DNA from: Planctomycetota bacterium
GTDB lineage: Bacteria; Planctomycetota; Planctomycetia; Planctomycetales; Planctomycetaceae
Assembly (NCBI GenBank): GCA_016872645.1
Contig: VGZH01000012.1
Span: 1 to 64,000 of the forward strand
DNA: 64,000 nt
Reading direction: 5' to 3'
Each line of letters begins with the position of its first letter. The stretch's first letter is position 1. Both the position numbers and the translations under genes were made by a program. This document shows, one piece after another, positions 14,811-21,794 of this stretch. The notes beneath the pieces are model-generated. The model had not been told where the DNA came from. It made no database searches and saw only the letters and a list, made by a program, of their open reading frames with translations.

Positions 14811-14884
14811 TGACCAAGGGGAGATTCGAACTCCCAGGCTCGGCGTTCTAAGCGCCGCGTGTCTGCCGATTGCACCACTTGGAC
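14811..14884 (-). tRNA. tRNA-Leu(TAG) with short variable loop
   Basis: Acceptor GTCCAAG/CTTGGTC (one T-T mismatch), Leu-like D-arm (GCAATCGGCAGAC), anticodon stem CGGCG/CGCCG with loop CTTAGAA, T-arm GGGAG-TTCGAAT-CTCCC. The variable region is five bases (AGCCT), so the class II arm is missing. Confidence 0.8.
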
Positions 14885-14978
14885 GGGTGAGTCGATCGCC
14901 AGTCTCGAAAGCCTCGGCGCCTTGGGGCGAGGCTCTCGACTTTTCTCTTGGAACTTTCGACTCAGTGGGTCGTGGTCG

Positions 14979-15006
14979 ACTCTCTACTCTGGACTCTCAA
15001 CTTCTC
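14979..15006. repeat. 7-bp tandem repeat, ACTCTNN words
   Basis: ACTCTCT, ACTCTGG, ACTCTCA, ACTTCTC in exact 7-bp phase, next to the 3' end of tRNA-Ser(GGA). Confidence 0.75.
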
Positions 15007-15287
15007 AAGGCGGAAGCCGTGGGACTCGAACCCACATGCGACAGAGTCGCCACCTGTCTTCCAAACAGGTTCCTCATCTGGCCGGTTGGCTTCCGTGATT
15101 CATCGCTTTCGATCTCGAACTGTGCGCCGACACCGACAAATTCCCATCCCAACGATTTCAGCAACGGCGTGAGTACCCCCGCGCGATTGCGTTGATTCAC
15201 GACGGCCACTCGATTTTCGTGGTCAGACGGTGATCGCTTCGGCCCTGGAGGATTGTCGTCAGAATTGGTCTCCTGATCGGCAGGCAT
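14997..15287 (-). CDS. Small ORF overlapping tRNA-Ser(GGA), uncertain
   Basis: 96 aa at most, starting MPADQETNSDD, with AAAGGA 8 nt before the ATG. The first ~65 residues look protein-like (RVAVVNQRNRAGVLTPLLKSLGWEF) but the ORF then reads through the antisense-free body of tRNA-Ser(GGA). It could be a truncated gene broken by tRNA insertion. No family recognised. Confidence 0.3.
   Translation of the reverse strand: MPADQETNSDDNPPGPKRSPSDHENRVAVVNQRNRAGVLTPLLKSLGWEFVGVGAQFEIESDESRKPTGQMRNLFGRQVATLSHVGSSPTASALRS
15011..15094 (-). tRNA. tRNA-Ser(GGA)
   Basis: 84 nt class II tRNA. Perfect acceptor GGAAGCC/GGCTTCC, anticodon stem CCTGT/ACAGG with loop TTGGAAG, long variable arm GCGAC/GTCGC, T-arm GTGGG-TTCGAGT-CCCAC, discriminator G. 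Position 8 is A. Confidence 0.92.
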
Positions 15288-15549
15288 GTTGGTTGTCCTT
15301 TCTGGATTGGTCCTGCGTTGTCGTGCCTTTGTCGGGTGGCCGGGTCCGGCCAAACGTGAGGCTCCATCGGAGTCGCTCTGGCGGTGCTCCCAGCGACCGT
15401 CAGGCGACGCGGAGGAACGAGGTCTCGCTCACGTTCCGTTCCGCAGCATCCCAATGGGCACAGTCGACCTTCCGCCGTCATCGCCCCGGCCACCCGCCGG
15501 CATGCACAACGAATTCGTCGCTTGGCTCAGAGAGCCAAGCCAATTTCAG
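15095..15549. other. 455-base gap inside the tRNA array
   Basis: Apart from the small doubtful ORF ending at 14997, nothing convincing is coded here. No tRNA T-arm motif occurs. ORF 15197-15493 is Arg/Pro-rich and looks like a composition artefact. Confidence 0.5.
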
Positions 15550-15635
15550 AGGAAGCCGTGGGACTCGAACCCACATGCGGCTCAACGCCGCGACCTGTTT
15601 TCAAAACAGGTTCCTCATCCGGCCGGATGACTTCC
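15550..15635 (-). tRNA. tRNA-Ser(TGA)
   Basis: 86 nt class II tRNA. Acceptor GGAAGTC/GGCTTCC, anticodon stem CCTGT/ACAGG with loop TTTGAAA, long variable arm GCGGC/GCCGC, T-arm GTGGG-TTCGAGT-CCCAC. The discriminator reads U instead of the usual G, and position 8 is A. Paralogous to tRNA-Ser(GGA). Confidence 0.9.
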
Positions 15636-15644
15636 GTTGCTGAC

Positions 15645-15715
15645 TTCGGGGAGAAGGATTCGAACCTCCATTGCCGGATTCAAAGACCGATGTCCGACCA
15701 TTAGACGATCCCCGA
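15645..15715 (-). tRNA. tRNA-Gln(TTG)
   Basis: Perfect acceptor TCGGGGA/TCCCCGA, D-stem GTCT/GGAC, anticodon loop CTTTGAA with a T-T mismatch closing the stem, T-arm GGAGG-TTCGAAT-CCTTC, discriminator A, U8 present. Confidence 0.9.
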
Positions 15716-15716
15716 G

Positions 15717-15788
15717 AGTGTCTTGTGGGAGTCGAACCCACCTGACCAGCTTGGAAGGCTGGCACCTCTGCCGCTCGGCCAAAGACAC
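15717..15788 (-). tRNA. tRNA-Gly(TCC)
   Basis: Perfect acceptor GTGTCTT/AAGACAC, anticodon stem CCAGC/GCTGG with loop CTTCCAA, T-arm GTGGG-TTCGACT-CCCAC, discriminator U as in bacterial tRNA-Gly. One base separates it from tRNA-Gln. Confidence 0.92.
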
Positions 15789-15841
15789 GCGTTTTCAAAT
15801 CACGAATTCCAAGAACCAAAACCTGACGCCACTCATCCAGG

Positions 15842-15930
15842 CGGAAGGAGAGGGAGTCGAACCCTCAAGACATCGCAGGACGCTCGACCGCTTTCGAGGC
15901 GGCTGCCATCGCCAGTTGGCTTGCCCTTCC
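15842..15930 (-). tRNA. tRNA-Ser(CGA)
   Basis: 89 nt class II tRNA. Acceptor GGAAGGG/TCCTTCC, anticodon stem GCCGC/GCGGT with loop CTCGAAA, long variable arm, T-arm GAGGG-TTCGACT-CCCTC, discriminator G. Position 8 is C. Confidence 0.9.
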
Positions 15931-15947
15931 GTATTCCCAAACCAAAG

Positions 15948-16018
15948 CTCCGGAGCAAGGACTTGAACCTCAATCGTCTGGTTAACAGCCAGCCGTTCTA
16001 CCTTTGAACTACTCCGAA
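15948..16018 (-). tRNA. tRNA-Asn(GTT)
   Basis: Acceptor TTCGGAG/CTCCGGA, D-stem GTTC/GAAC, anticodon loop CTGTTAA on stem GCTGG/CCAGA (outer mismatch), T-arm TGAGG-TTCAAGT-CCTTG, discriminator G, U8 present. Confidence 0.9.
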
Positions 16019-16122
16019 ATGAGACCACCTACTCCTATATCACTTATTGGACTCATAAGATTTTGTCGGCGCATATTATCTGCGCAGACAAACACCAAGA
16101 TTTAAAAACAACATTAGCGCAG

Positions 16123-16196
16123 TCAGGACGGTGGGATTCGAACCCACGCTCTCCGGCACCCAAGGCCGGCGGATTTCCAGACTTTCCCACATCCTG
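16123..16196 (-). tRNA. tRNA-Pro(TGG)
   Basis: Acceptor CAGGATG/CGTCCTG with the C1-G72 pair typical of tRNA-Pro, anticodon stem CCGGC/GCCGG with loop CTTGGGT, T-arm GTGGG-TTCGAAT-CCCAC, discriminator A. Confidence 0.92.
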
Positions 16197-16235
16197 ACGG
16201 TCAGACGAATTGTGCGAACAGAACTCTGCGAGCAG

Positions 16236-16309
16236 TCAGGGTGGCTGGATTTGAACCAGCACATTCCGGCAGCCGAAGCCGGCGGACTACCAGGTTATCC
16301 AACACCCTG
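16236..16309 (-). tRNA. tRNA-Pro(CGG)
   Basis: Perfect acceptor CAGGGTG/CACCCTG, anticodon stem CCGGC/GCCGG with loop TTCGGCT, T-arm GCTGG-TTCAAAT-CCAGC, discriminator A. First tRNA of the array in transcription order. Confidence 0.92.
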
Positions 16310-16454
16310 AATGACTCCCGATTTGATCTCCAATTCCGCTAAGAGGCCCACAAACCTAACGGCCGACTCGCGAATTCGTCGCCGCGACCCGACCACTAAT
16401 CCCCGCCACCAGCCTTCCGGCGATGCGTCTCGCCGGTTGGCAACGGACTCTCCC

Positions 16455-16531
16455 GTAGCTGCGTTCGCCAGAACGCAGGCAAGACAGCTACCAATCTCTT
16501 CAAAATCCTGCGTTCTGGCGAACGCGGCTAC
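16455..16531. repeat. REP pair, GTAG family (second copy)
   Basis: GTAG plus CTGCGTTC-GCCA-GAACGCAG, and on the other strand GTAG plus CCGCGTTCGCCAGAACGC. It lies between the ncRNA terminator and the tRNA array. Confidence 0.85.
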
Positions 16532-16549
16532 GAAAACACCGAAATCAGT

Positions 16550-16591
16550 CCAACAAAAAAGCCCGATGTCTTTGTGACACCGGGCTTTTGA
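16550..16591 (-). terminator. Intrinsic terminator of candidate ncRNA
   Basis: On the minus strand GCCCGGTGTC and GACATCGGGC form a 10-bp stem with one mismatch, followed by TTTTTTG. It lies ~430 nt past the isomerase stop, so it more likely ends the transcript from the promoter at 16919-16948. Confidence 0.7.
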
Positions 16592-16912
16592 AAGCTCCCG
16601 TCGGAAAAATAATCCGGTGTCATTGCCTGAGGCGATACGGGTGCGAATTCGTGTTGGAAATGGTTTCCATCATCTGTGATGGACAACCCACGACGGCGGC
16701 GGGCACCTCGACCGCGACTGCAAAAAGACTGCGCAGCCCTAACCGGGCTTGCAGACTTTGCAGTCCTGTCGCATCGAGTTTTTGCCAATCCCGTCTCACG
16801 ATTCTTCGCTCCCGAATCCCTGGCACAACACCTGGGTATTCAACACTCAGTATCGGCTACTCCACCGATCAATCGTTTGCCAATCTCAACAAAACACGCT
16901 CATTGAGCATGT
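16555..16912 (-). ncRNA. Candidate ~360-nt non-coding transcript
   Basis: A TTGACA promoter and an intrinsic terminator on the same strand bracket about 360 nt with no credible ORF. The interior contains a long imperfect hairpin (GACTGCAAA ... TTTGCAGTC, about 16717-16768). Size would fit tmRNA or RNase P RNA, but neither the tmRNA tRNA-like 3' end nor conserved RNase P motifs are visible. A short weak ORF (16620-16826) cannot be excluded. Confidence 0.4.
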
Positions 16913-17018
16913 TTGGGTACAATATGCCAGACAGCGACCGCATGTCAATACGGCATCATGTCATTTTTTGAAAAAATCAGAAATACATACTCACATAATT
17001 CTCTGTCCATCAGCCACA
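16592..17018. other. 427-base non-coding stretch
   Basis: It holds the ncRNA candidate and its promoter; no protein-coding ORF here shows recognisable sequence. It is more AT-rich near 16940-17000. Confidence 0.5.
16919..16948 (-). promoter_or_regulatory. Sigma-70-like promoter (TTGACA / TATTGT)
   Basis: On the minus strand a perfect TTGACA -35 is followed after 18 bp by TATTGT (or after 17 bp by ATATTG). It lies downstream of the isomerase gene and reads away from it. Confidence 0.55.
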
Positions 17019-17858
17019 TCATGTGGTGGTCTTATGCGTCGTTTGACCACCTTCCGCGACAGATCGCATCTTTTCCAGGCCCAGCTTGGCGACCTCGCGT
17101 GGGTCGCGTGCCCACAGGTCTTCGCGGAATAACTCCAATGATAGCCAGCGGCGATAGCCGACTTGCTTGAGGAGATCGAGGTAGCGGCGGAGGTCCATGT
17201 GGCCGTCGCCCGGCATGACTCGGCTGTGATCGTGCTGCTGTTCACGCGGCGGTGATGATGGTGTGTCATTGAAGTGCGAGATCGCGATACTCGATCCCTT
17301 GAGCTTGGCAATCGACTCGATGCCCTTGCCGCCACGGAAGCAATGGAAGGGGTCGAGCACGATCGTGGCTTGCGGATGCTTTGAGTGTTCAACGACTTCG
17401 ATTGCGGCGTCGATGCTGTTGATGTCATCGACGAAGCCGAGGTACTCGAACGCCGGCTTCACGCCCATTGCAAGTCCGAGATCGAGCAACTCGGCATACT
17501 TTGCACCGACGAATGCGTGCTCGCAGGCTCCCGGAGGCGGGCCAGAGATGATGTAGTGTGCGCCGACGGCGACCGATTGGTCCATGCGGCGTTTGCATTC
17601 GTCGAGTTCGACTTTGCGCACCGAGTCATCCGGTTCAGCCCAGCCTTTGAGGTAGATTGTCGTCGGCACTTCAAGGCCCTGATCGTTGACCGCTTTGCGG
17701 ATGTCGGTCAGTTGGCCTCCTTTCGAGAGGTGCAGGTCGATATCGTCGTGCCACAGTTCGATGGCGGCGTATCCGGTTTCGCCCGCGATGCGAATTTTGT
17801 CGAGGATCGGCGTTGGTCGAATCGTGCTGGAGTTCAGGCAGTAGATGAAGTCAGACAT
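17019..17858 (-). CDS. Sugar phosphate isomerase/epimerase (AP endonuclease 2 family)
   Basis: 279 aa TIM barrel. The N-terminus (FIYCLNSSTIR), the IELWHDDID strand, metal-ligand-like segments EYLGFVDDI, VLDPFHCFRGG, ISHFNDTP and GDGHMDLRRYLDLL, and the C-terminal WLSLELFREDLW all match the xylose isomerase-like / hydroxypyruvate isomerase family. It probably acts on a ketose or inositol derivative; substrate unknown. No adjacent pathway gene is on the same strand. Confidence 0.85.
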   Translation of the reverse strand: MSDFIYCLNSSTIRPTPILDKIRIAGETGYAAIELWHDDIDLHLSKGGQLTDIRKAVNDQGLEVPTTIYLKGWAEPDDSVRKVELDECKRRMDQSVAVGAHYIISGPPPGACEHAFVGAKYAELLDLGLAMGVKPAFEYLGFVDDINSIDAAIEVVEHSKHPQATIVLDPFHCFRGGKGIESIAKLKGSSIAISHFNDTPSSPPREQQHDHSRVMPGDGHMDLRRYLDLLKQVGYRRWLSLELFREDLWARDPREVAKLGLEKMRSVAEGGQTTHKTTT

Positions 17859-17993
17859 GGTGATGAGCCAGTTGTGAGAGGATAGAAGGAAGTTCGGCGA
17901 GCAAATCGCCGTGACACGGGGAACACGCTATCGCGGTTTGTGCGAGTCGGCAAATGCGGCCAGGGCGGATGGCAGAACGATGGGGACAGGACG

Positions 17994-19340
17994 ATGAAAG
18001 CAACGACGATTGGAAGCGGGATGGTGATTCCGCTGTTGTGTGTGCTTATCGCATTTGAGCCAATCGTGCCGGTAGCTGCACAAGACGGTTTTCGTATTCC
18101 GGATGATCGACCGCTGCTGCCGATTACGGTCAAGCAATTGAATGAGGGAGGTATTGGAGTTTTTGAATCGAAGCGTCTGAGGTTGTTCACCGATCTCGAA
18201 GCCGAGGTCGCGAAGTCGCTGCCTCCGCTCATCGATCAGGCCTACGACTCCTGGGAGGAATTTTTTGGGAAGCTGCCTCCGGCTCGTGACGAGTCGGAGT
18301 TTCAAATCAACGGCTATCTGATGAAGGACAAGGACAAGTTCGAAAAGGCGGGGCTGCTGCGAGGCGAATTGCCAGATCAATTTCACGGGCGGCAAGTGGG
18401 ATACCAGTTTTGGATGATCGATCAGCCGCAGGACTATTACCGTCGCCACCTGCTGCTGCACGAGGCGACGCACGCTTTCATGTTGGCGATCGCGCGACTC
18501 GATGTCCCGGTCGCCTATCTCGAGGGAATGGCCGAGCACTTCGGAACGCACCAAGTGATCAGCGGCAAGTTGCAGGTACGTTTGGTACCAACTAATCGCT
18601 CGGACTTTCGCGGCCATGATCGGTTGTTCTTGATTCGGCGGGACGTAAAACAGCGGGGGATTCCAGGGTTGCTCGACATCAACGAATGGAAGGACATGAA
18701 CTTTCGGTTCTTCAATGAGTCTTACGCTTGGGCCTGGGGCATGAGCGTCTTCTTCGATCAAAACCCGCGCACGCATGAGCGATTTCGAAAGCTGGCGAAG
18801 TCGTTGACCAATCCGCTCGCCTGGAAAACATTTGAAAATGATCTACTGACGGATCTGCCGGAGATCGTCACGGAATGGAACTTATTTGCGGCCGATGCCT
18901 GGGAAGGCTTCGATTTTTTGCGGCACGCGATCGAATTCCACGAAGGTGAGGCTCTGACCAAACCGCGGCGGGTCGAAATCCACGCAGACCGAGGCTGGCA
19001 ATCGAGCCGTGTGTTCGTCGAGAAAGGGCATCGCTACGAACTGCTCGCGACTGGGCAATTCACGTTGGCCGAGAAACCCAAGCCTTGGGTCAGCGAAGCG
19101 GATGGCGTCACGATCCGCTACCACAACGGCCGACTGCTGGGGCAGTTGCTGGCCACGATTCGTCCCGAGAAACCGACAGACAAGGAACCGGAGCCGATGC
19201 GGGATGTGAAGCCGCTCGGAAACTCGTCCAGCTTCGAGGCATCACGAACCGGAACGCTGTACCTGCGACTCAACGATCATCCGGCCGAGTTGGTCGACAA
19301 TCGCGGCAGCGTGTCGGTCGAGATTCGCGATGCGAGGTAG
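17994..19340 (+). CDS. Secreted HExxH metallopeptidase-like protein
   Basis: 448 aa from MKATTIGSG, with a signal peptide ending near VPVAAQ. The zinc motif HEATHAFM (HExxH) is followed by EGMAEHFGTH, so H, H and a downstream Glu could complete a gluzincin-type site. The C-terminal ~100 residues form a beta-rich domain. An upstream GTG start at 17940 is rejected because the signal peptide begins at the ATG with GGACAGGACG ahead of it. The TAG stop codon lies within the GTAG head of a REP pair. Confidence 0.7.
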   Translation: MKATTIGSGMVIPLLCVLIAFEPIVPVAAQDGFRIPDDRPLLPITVKQLNEGGIGVFESKRLRLFTDLEAEVAKSLPPLIDQAYDSWEEFFGKLPPARDESEFQINGYLMKDKDKFEKAGLLRGELPDQFHGRQVGYQFWMIDQPQDYYRRHLLLHEATHAFMLAIARLDVPVAYLEGMAEHFGTHQVISGKLQVRLVPTNRSDFRGHDRLFLIRRDVKQRGIPGLLDINEWKDMNFRFFNESYAWAWGMSVFFDQNPRTHERFRKLAKSLTNPLAWKTFENDLLTDLPEIVTEWNLFAADAWEGFDFLRHAIEFHEGEALTKPRRVEIHADRGWQSSRVFVEKGHRYELLATGQFTLAEKPKPWVSEADGVTIRYHNGRLLGQLLATIRPEKPTDKEPEPMRDVKPLGNSSSFEASRTGTLYLRLNDHPAELVDNRGSVSVEIRDAR

Positions 19341-19462
19341 CCCTGTCGCTTCCCGACAGGACAGCCGATCACATCTCAAGATTAGATTGCGTCGCATTCG
19401 TCGATCGGACTGGTGGCATCGGTGATTCACGCGGCTTTGCTGCCTCGAAGCGACAGCGCTAC
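19337..19462. repeat. REP pair, GTAG family, spanning two convergent stop codons
   Basis: Left unit GTAG plus CCTGTCG-CTTCC-CGACAGG; right unit, on the minus strand, GTAG plus CGCTGTCGCTTCGAGGCAGC. The TAG of each GTAG is the stop codon of the adjacent gene (17994-19340 and 19459-20007). Confidence 0.8.
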
Positions 19463-20007
19463 TTTTTTGGCGGCAGCGCGTCGAAGACCTTTGGCACTTC
19501 GGTCTCGTTGATCGAGAGGTAGCCTTTGCTGAACTTCGCCTTGGCTCCGCCGGAGACGACGACGGTGATGTCGGCGTCGGGGTTGATGCCCAAGTTCTCG
19601 GGGCCGGTTTTCGTTCCGGAGAAGACGGACCAAGCGGTTCGTTCCGTCTTGAGCGACATGAAGGCTTTCGGCAAGTAGTCCTTTGACTTGTTGACGTCGT
19701 CGGTCAACCAGACGGCGACGATGTCGACATCAGCTCGCTCGGCCTTGAGTTTGTCGTCGAGCACTTTGATGAACCGCGCCATCGGCCGCGAGAATTTGTC
19801 GGCCAGCACGAACACGAAAACAGTCGGCTTCTCTTTGCGTTCGGTGACGAAATCCAATTCTTTGCCGGAGGACTCGCCCGCGACGACGGTGACTTGGAAC
19901 TTTACGATGGCGTTTCCTTCGCCGGGGCCGGAGGTGACGTCGGCTCGCGCAGAATAGGAAATCACAACAAGTAGAACGACGATGACGAGTGATAAGGCAC
20001 GGCGCAT
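19459..20007 (-). CDS. Secreted thioredoxin-fold protein without CxxC
   Basis: 182 aa. The signal peptide is RRALSLVIVVLLVVISYSARA. The rest resembles a redoxin-like fold: FVFVLADKFSRPMARFIKVLDDKL, then a VDIVAVWLTDD strand and a C-terminal ADITVVVSGGAKAKFSKGYLS, but there is no CxxC active site. Such secreted proteins are common in planctomycetes and of unknown role. Its TAG stop comes from a REP GTAG shared with the convergent gene. Confidence 0.6.
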   Translation of the reverse strand: MRRALSLVIVVLLVVISYSARADVTSGPGEGNAIVKFQVTVVAGESSGKELDFVTERKEKPTVFVFVLADKFSRPMARFIKVLDDKLKAERADVDIVAVWLTDDVNKSKDYLPKAFMSLKTERTAWSVFSGTKTGPENLGINPDADITVVVSGGAKAKFSKGYLSINETEVPKVFDALPPKK

Positions 20008-20298
20008 GACAGGAACCCTCCGCGAAAGAGATTCGAATTGCTGCCATCGGTTTTCGGCCGACAGTCATCGGCCGGGCAGGATAACCTACACAATCGGAGG
20101 AGTGGTACCGTTACAGGACCGACCAGGCTGAAACTCAGGGACGGGTAAGAGTGTCCATCCTCCGGGGTTCGGACTTGAGGCAGACTGCGGAACGGCCAAT
20201 AATGCTACGCATTGGTGGCAGCCGATATGACTTGAGGCGACCACCACTCTCGCGATGGCTCGCCCGTCCAACTTGCCCGCCGAATCTGGAGAACGACC

Positions 20299-21675
20299 AT
20301 GCTGAAGATTGACGCCGGCTCTGCTCCGAACCCGTATTGTGATGGCCTGACTCGTCGCAGTTTCGTGCAGCTTGGAGTCGCCGGGATGGCAAGCGTCGGG
20401 ATGGGCGAGGTCATGCGAGCGAAGGCCGCCTCGACCAGCAAGAAAGACACCTCCGCGATTTTGATCTGGCTGGATGGCGGGCCGAGCCACCTCGATCTGT
20501 ACGACATGAAGCCCGAGGCTCCGTCGGAAGTGCGTGGCTTGTGGAGACCGATCCCGACTAACGTGCCGGGGATCGAAATCACCGAACTGTTCCCGAAGCA
20601 GGCAAAAGTCGCCGACAAGTTTTCCATCGTCCGCTCACTGCATCACGACACCGGCGACCACTTCGCTGGCGGGCATCGGATGCTGACGACGAAGGACATG
20701 AACGTGTCCGGCGCGCAGAACGCCGGCAAGTTTCCCGGCCTCGGGTCGATCATCGCTCGCGAGCGTGGCTCTCGGCATCCGTCGATGCCTAGCTACGTCG
20801 CCGTGCCGTATGCCTCGAGCATCGGACTCGTCCCCGGATACTTCGGCGGTAACTTTCTCGGAGTGCAGTACGACCCCTTCCAACCGGGGGGCGATCCGAA
20901 TCAAACAAACTATCAGGTGCAGAATCTGAATCTCGCGCCGGGCATGAACATCAACCGACTTGAAAGTCGTCGCGAATTGAACAAAGTGCTCGATCAAATT
21001 CCGCGCACGGTTGAGCGACGTGGCCTGTTCACCGCGATGGATCAATTCGATCGAGACGCTTTCGATTTCGTCTCTGGCTCGCGTGCCCGCAAGGCGTTCG
21101 ACATCGGCCAGGAAGATCCGCGACTGCGAGACAAGTACGGTCGACAGAATTGGGGACAGAGTACGCTGCTGGCTCGCCGGCTCGTAGAAGCCGGTTCGAC
21201 CTTCGTGACGGTTCACTACGGTGGCTGGGATCATCACTGGAATCTGAAAGAGGGAATGGACAACTACCTGCCGATGGTCGATGCGGCGGTCTCATCACTG
21301 CTAACCGACCTCGATGAGCGCGGGATGCTCGACACGACGCTCGTGATCCTGTGCGGAGAGTTCAGCCGCACGCCGAAGATGAACGACGGCGGCAACGGCG
21401 GGCCTCCGGGTAGCATGGGGACACCGGGCCGCGATCACTGGGGCAACTCGATGTTCTGTCTGCTCGCGGGGGGCGGCATCAAGAGCGGTCAGATCGTCGG
21501 CTCGACTGACAAGAACGGCACTCGGCCCGCGACACGCGCGGTGCAGCCGACGCATATCCATGCGACGATCTACAACTGCCTCGGCATCGATCCGCATCTG
21601 AGCGTGCTCGATCACGCCGGTCGGCCGAACCCGGTGCTGGAAGACCCAACGCCGATTCACGAACTACTGTCGTAG
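20299..21675 (+). CDS. DUF1501 protein, Tat-exported
   Basis: 458 aa. Twin-arginine signal (TRRSFVQLG) at about 19-27. The DUF1501 body is recognisable from WLDGGPSHLDLYDMKPEAP, VRSLHHDTGDH, HYGGWDHHWN, LVILCGEFSRTPKMN and GRDHWGNSMFCLLAGGG; this family has an alkaline-phosphatase-like (sulfatase) fold. Start supported by GGAG 8 nt upstream. Unlike the copies at 42 and 54 kb it has no PSD1 partner beside it. Substrate unknown. Confidence 0.88.
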   Translation: MLKIDAGSAPNPYCDGLTRRSFVQLGVAGMASVGMGEVMRAKAASTSKKDTSAILIWLDGGPSHLDLYDMKPEAPSEVRGLWRPIPTNVPGIEITELFPKQAKVADKFSIVRSLHHDTGDHFAGGHRMLTTKDMNVSGAQNAGKFPGLGSIIARERGSRHPSMPSYVAVPYASSIGLVPGYFGGNFLGVQYDPFQPGGDPNQTNYQVQNLNLAPGMNINRLESRRELNKVLDQIPRTVERRGLFTAMDQFDRDAFDFVSGSRARKAFDIGQEDPRLRDKYGRQNWGQSTLLARRLVEAGSTFVTVHYGGWDHHWNLKEGMDNYLPMVDAAVSSLLTDLDERGMLDTTLVILCGEFSRTPKMNDGGNGGPPGSMGTPGRDHWGNSMFCLLAGGGIKSGQIVGSTDKNGTRPATRAVQPTHIHATIYNCLGIDPHLSVLDHAGRPNPVLEDPTPIHELLS

Positions 21676-21794
21676 GTCTCCATCGACCCTTCTCTCTTCG
21701 GGAAAAGGTGGTCAAAGGCCGGATGAGGGATTCAAGAACGGCCGTTTCCCTCACCCCGACACTCTCCCAAAGGGGGAGGGAAAAAGAATGATGA
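21676..21794. repeat. Intergenic low-complexity hairpin (CTCTCCC/GGGGAG)
   Basis: Between the convergent DUF1501 and moeA genes. It contains CTTCTCTCTTCGGG and CACTCTCCCAAAGGGGGAG words that form hairpins, followed by AAAAAG; it may act as a shared terminator. Confidence 0.45.

Noticed and set aside
16555-16912. tmRNA or RNase P RNA identity for the candidate ncRNA
   Set aside because: No tRNA-like 3' end with TTCGA, no tag reading frame, and no conserved RNase P P4 motifs were seen.
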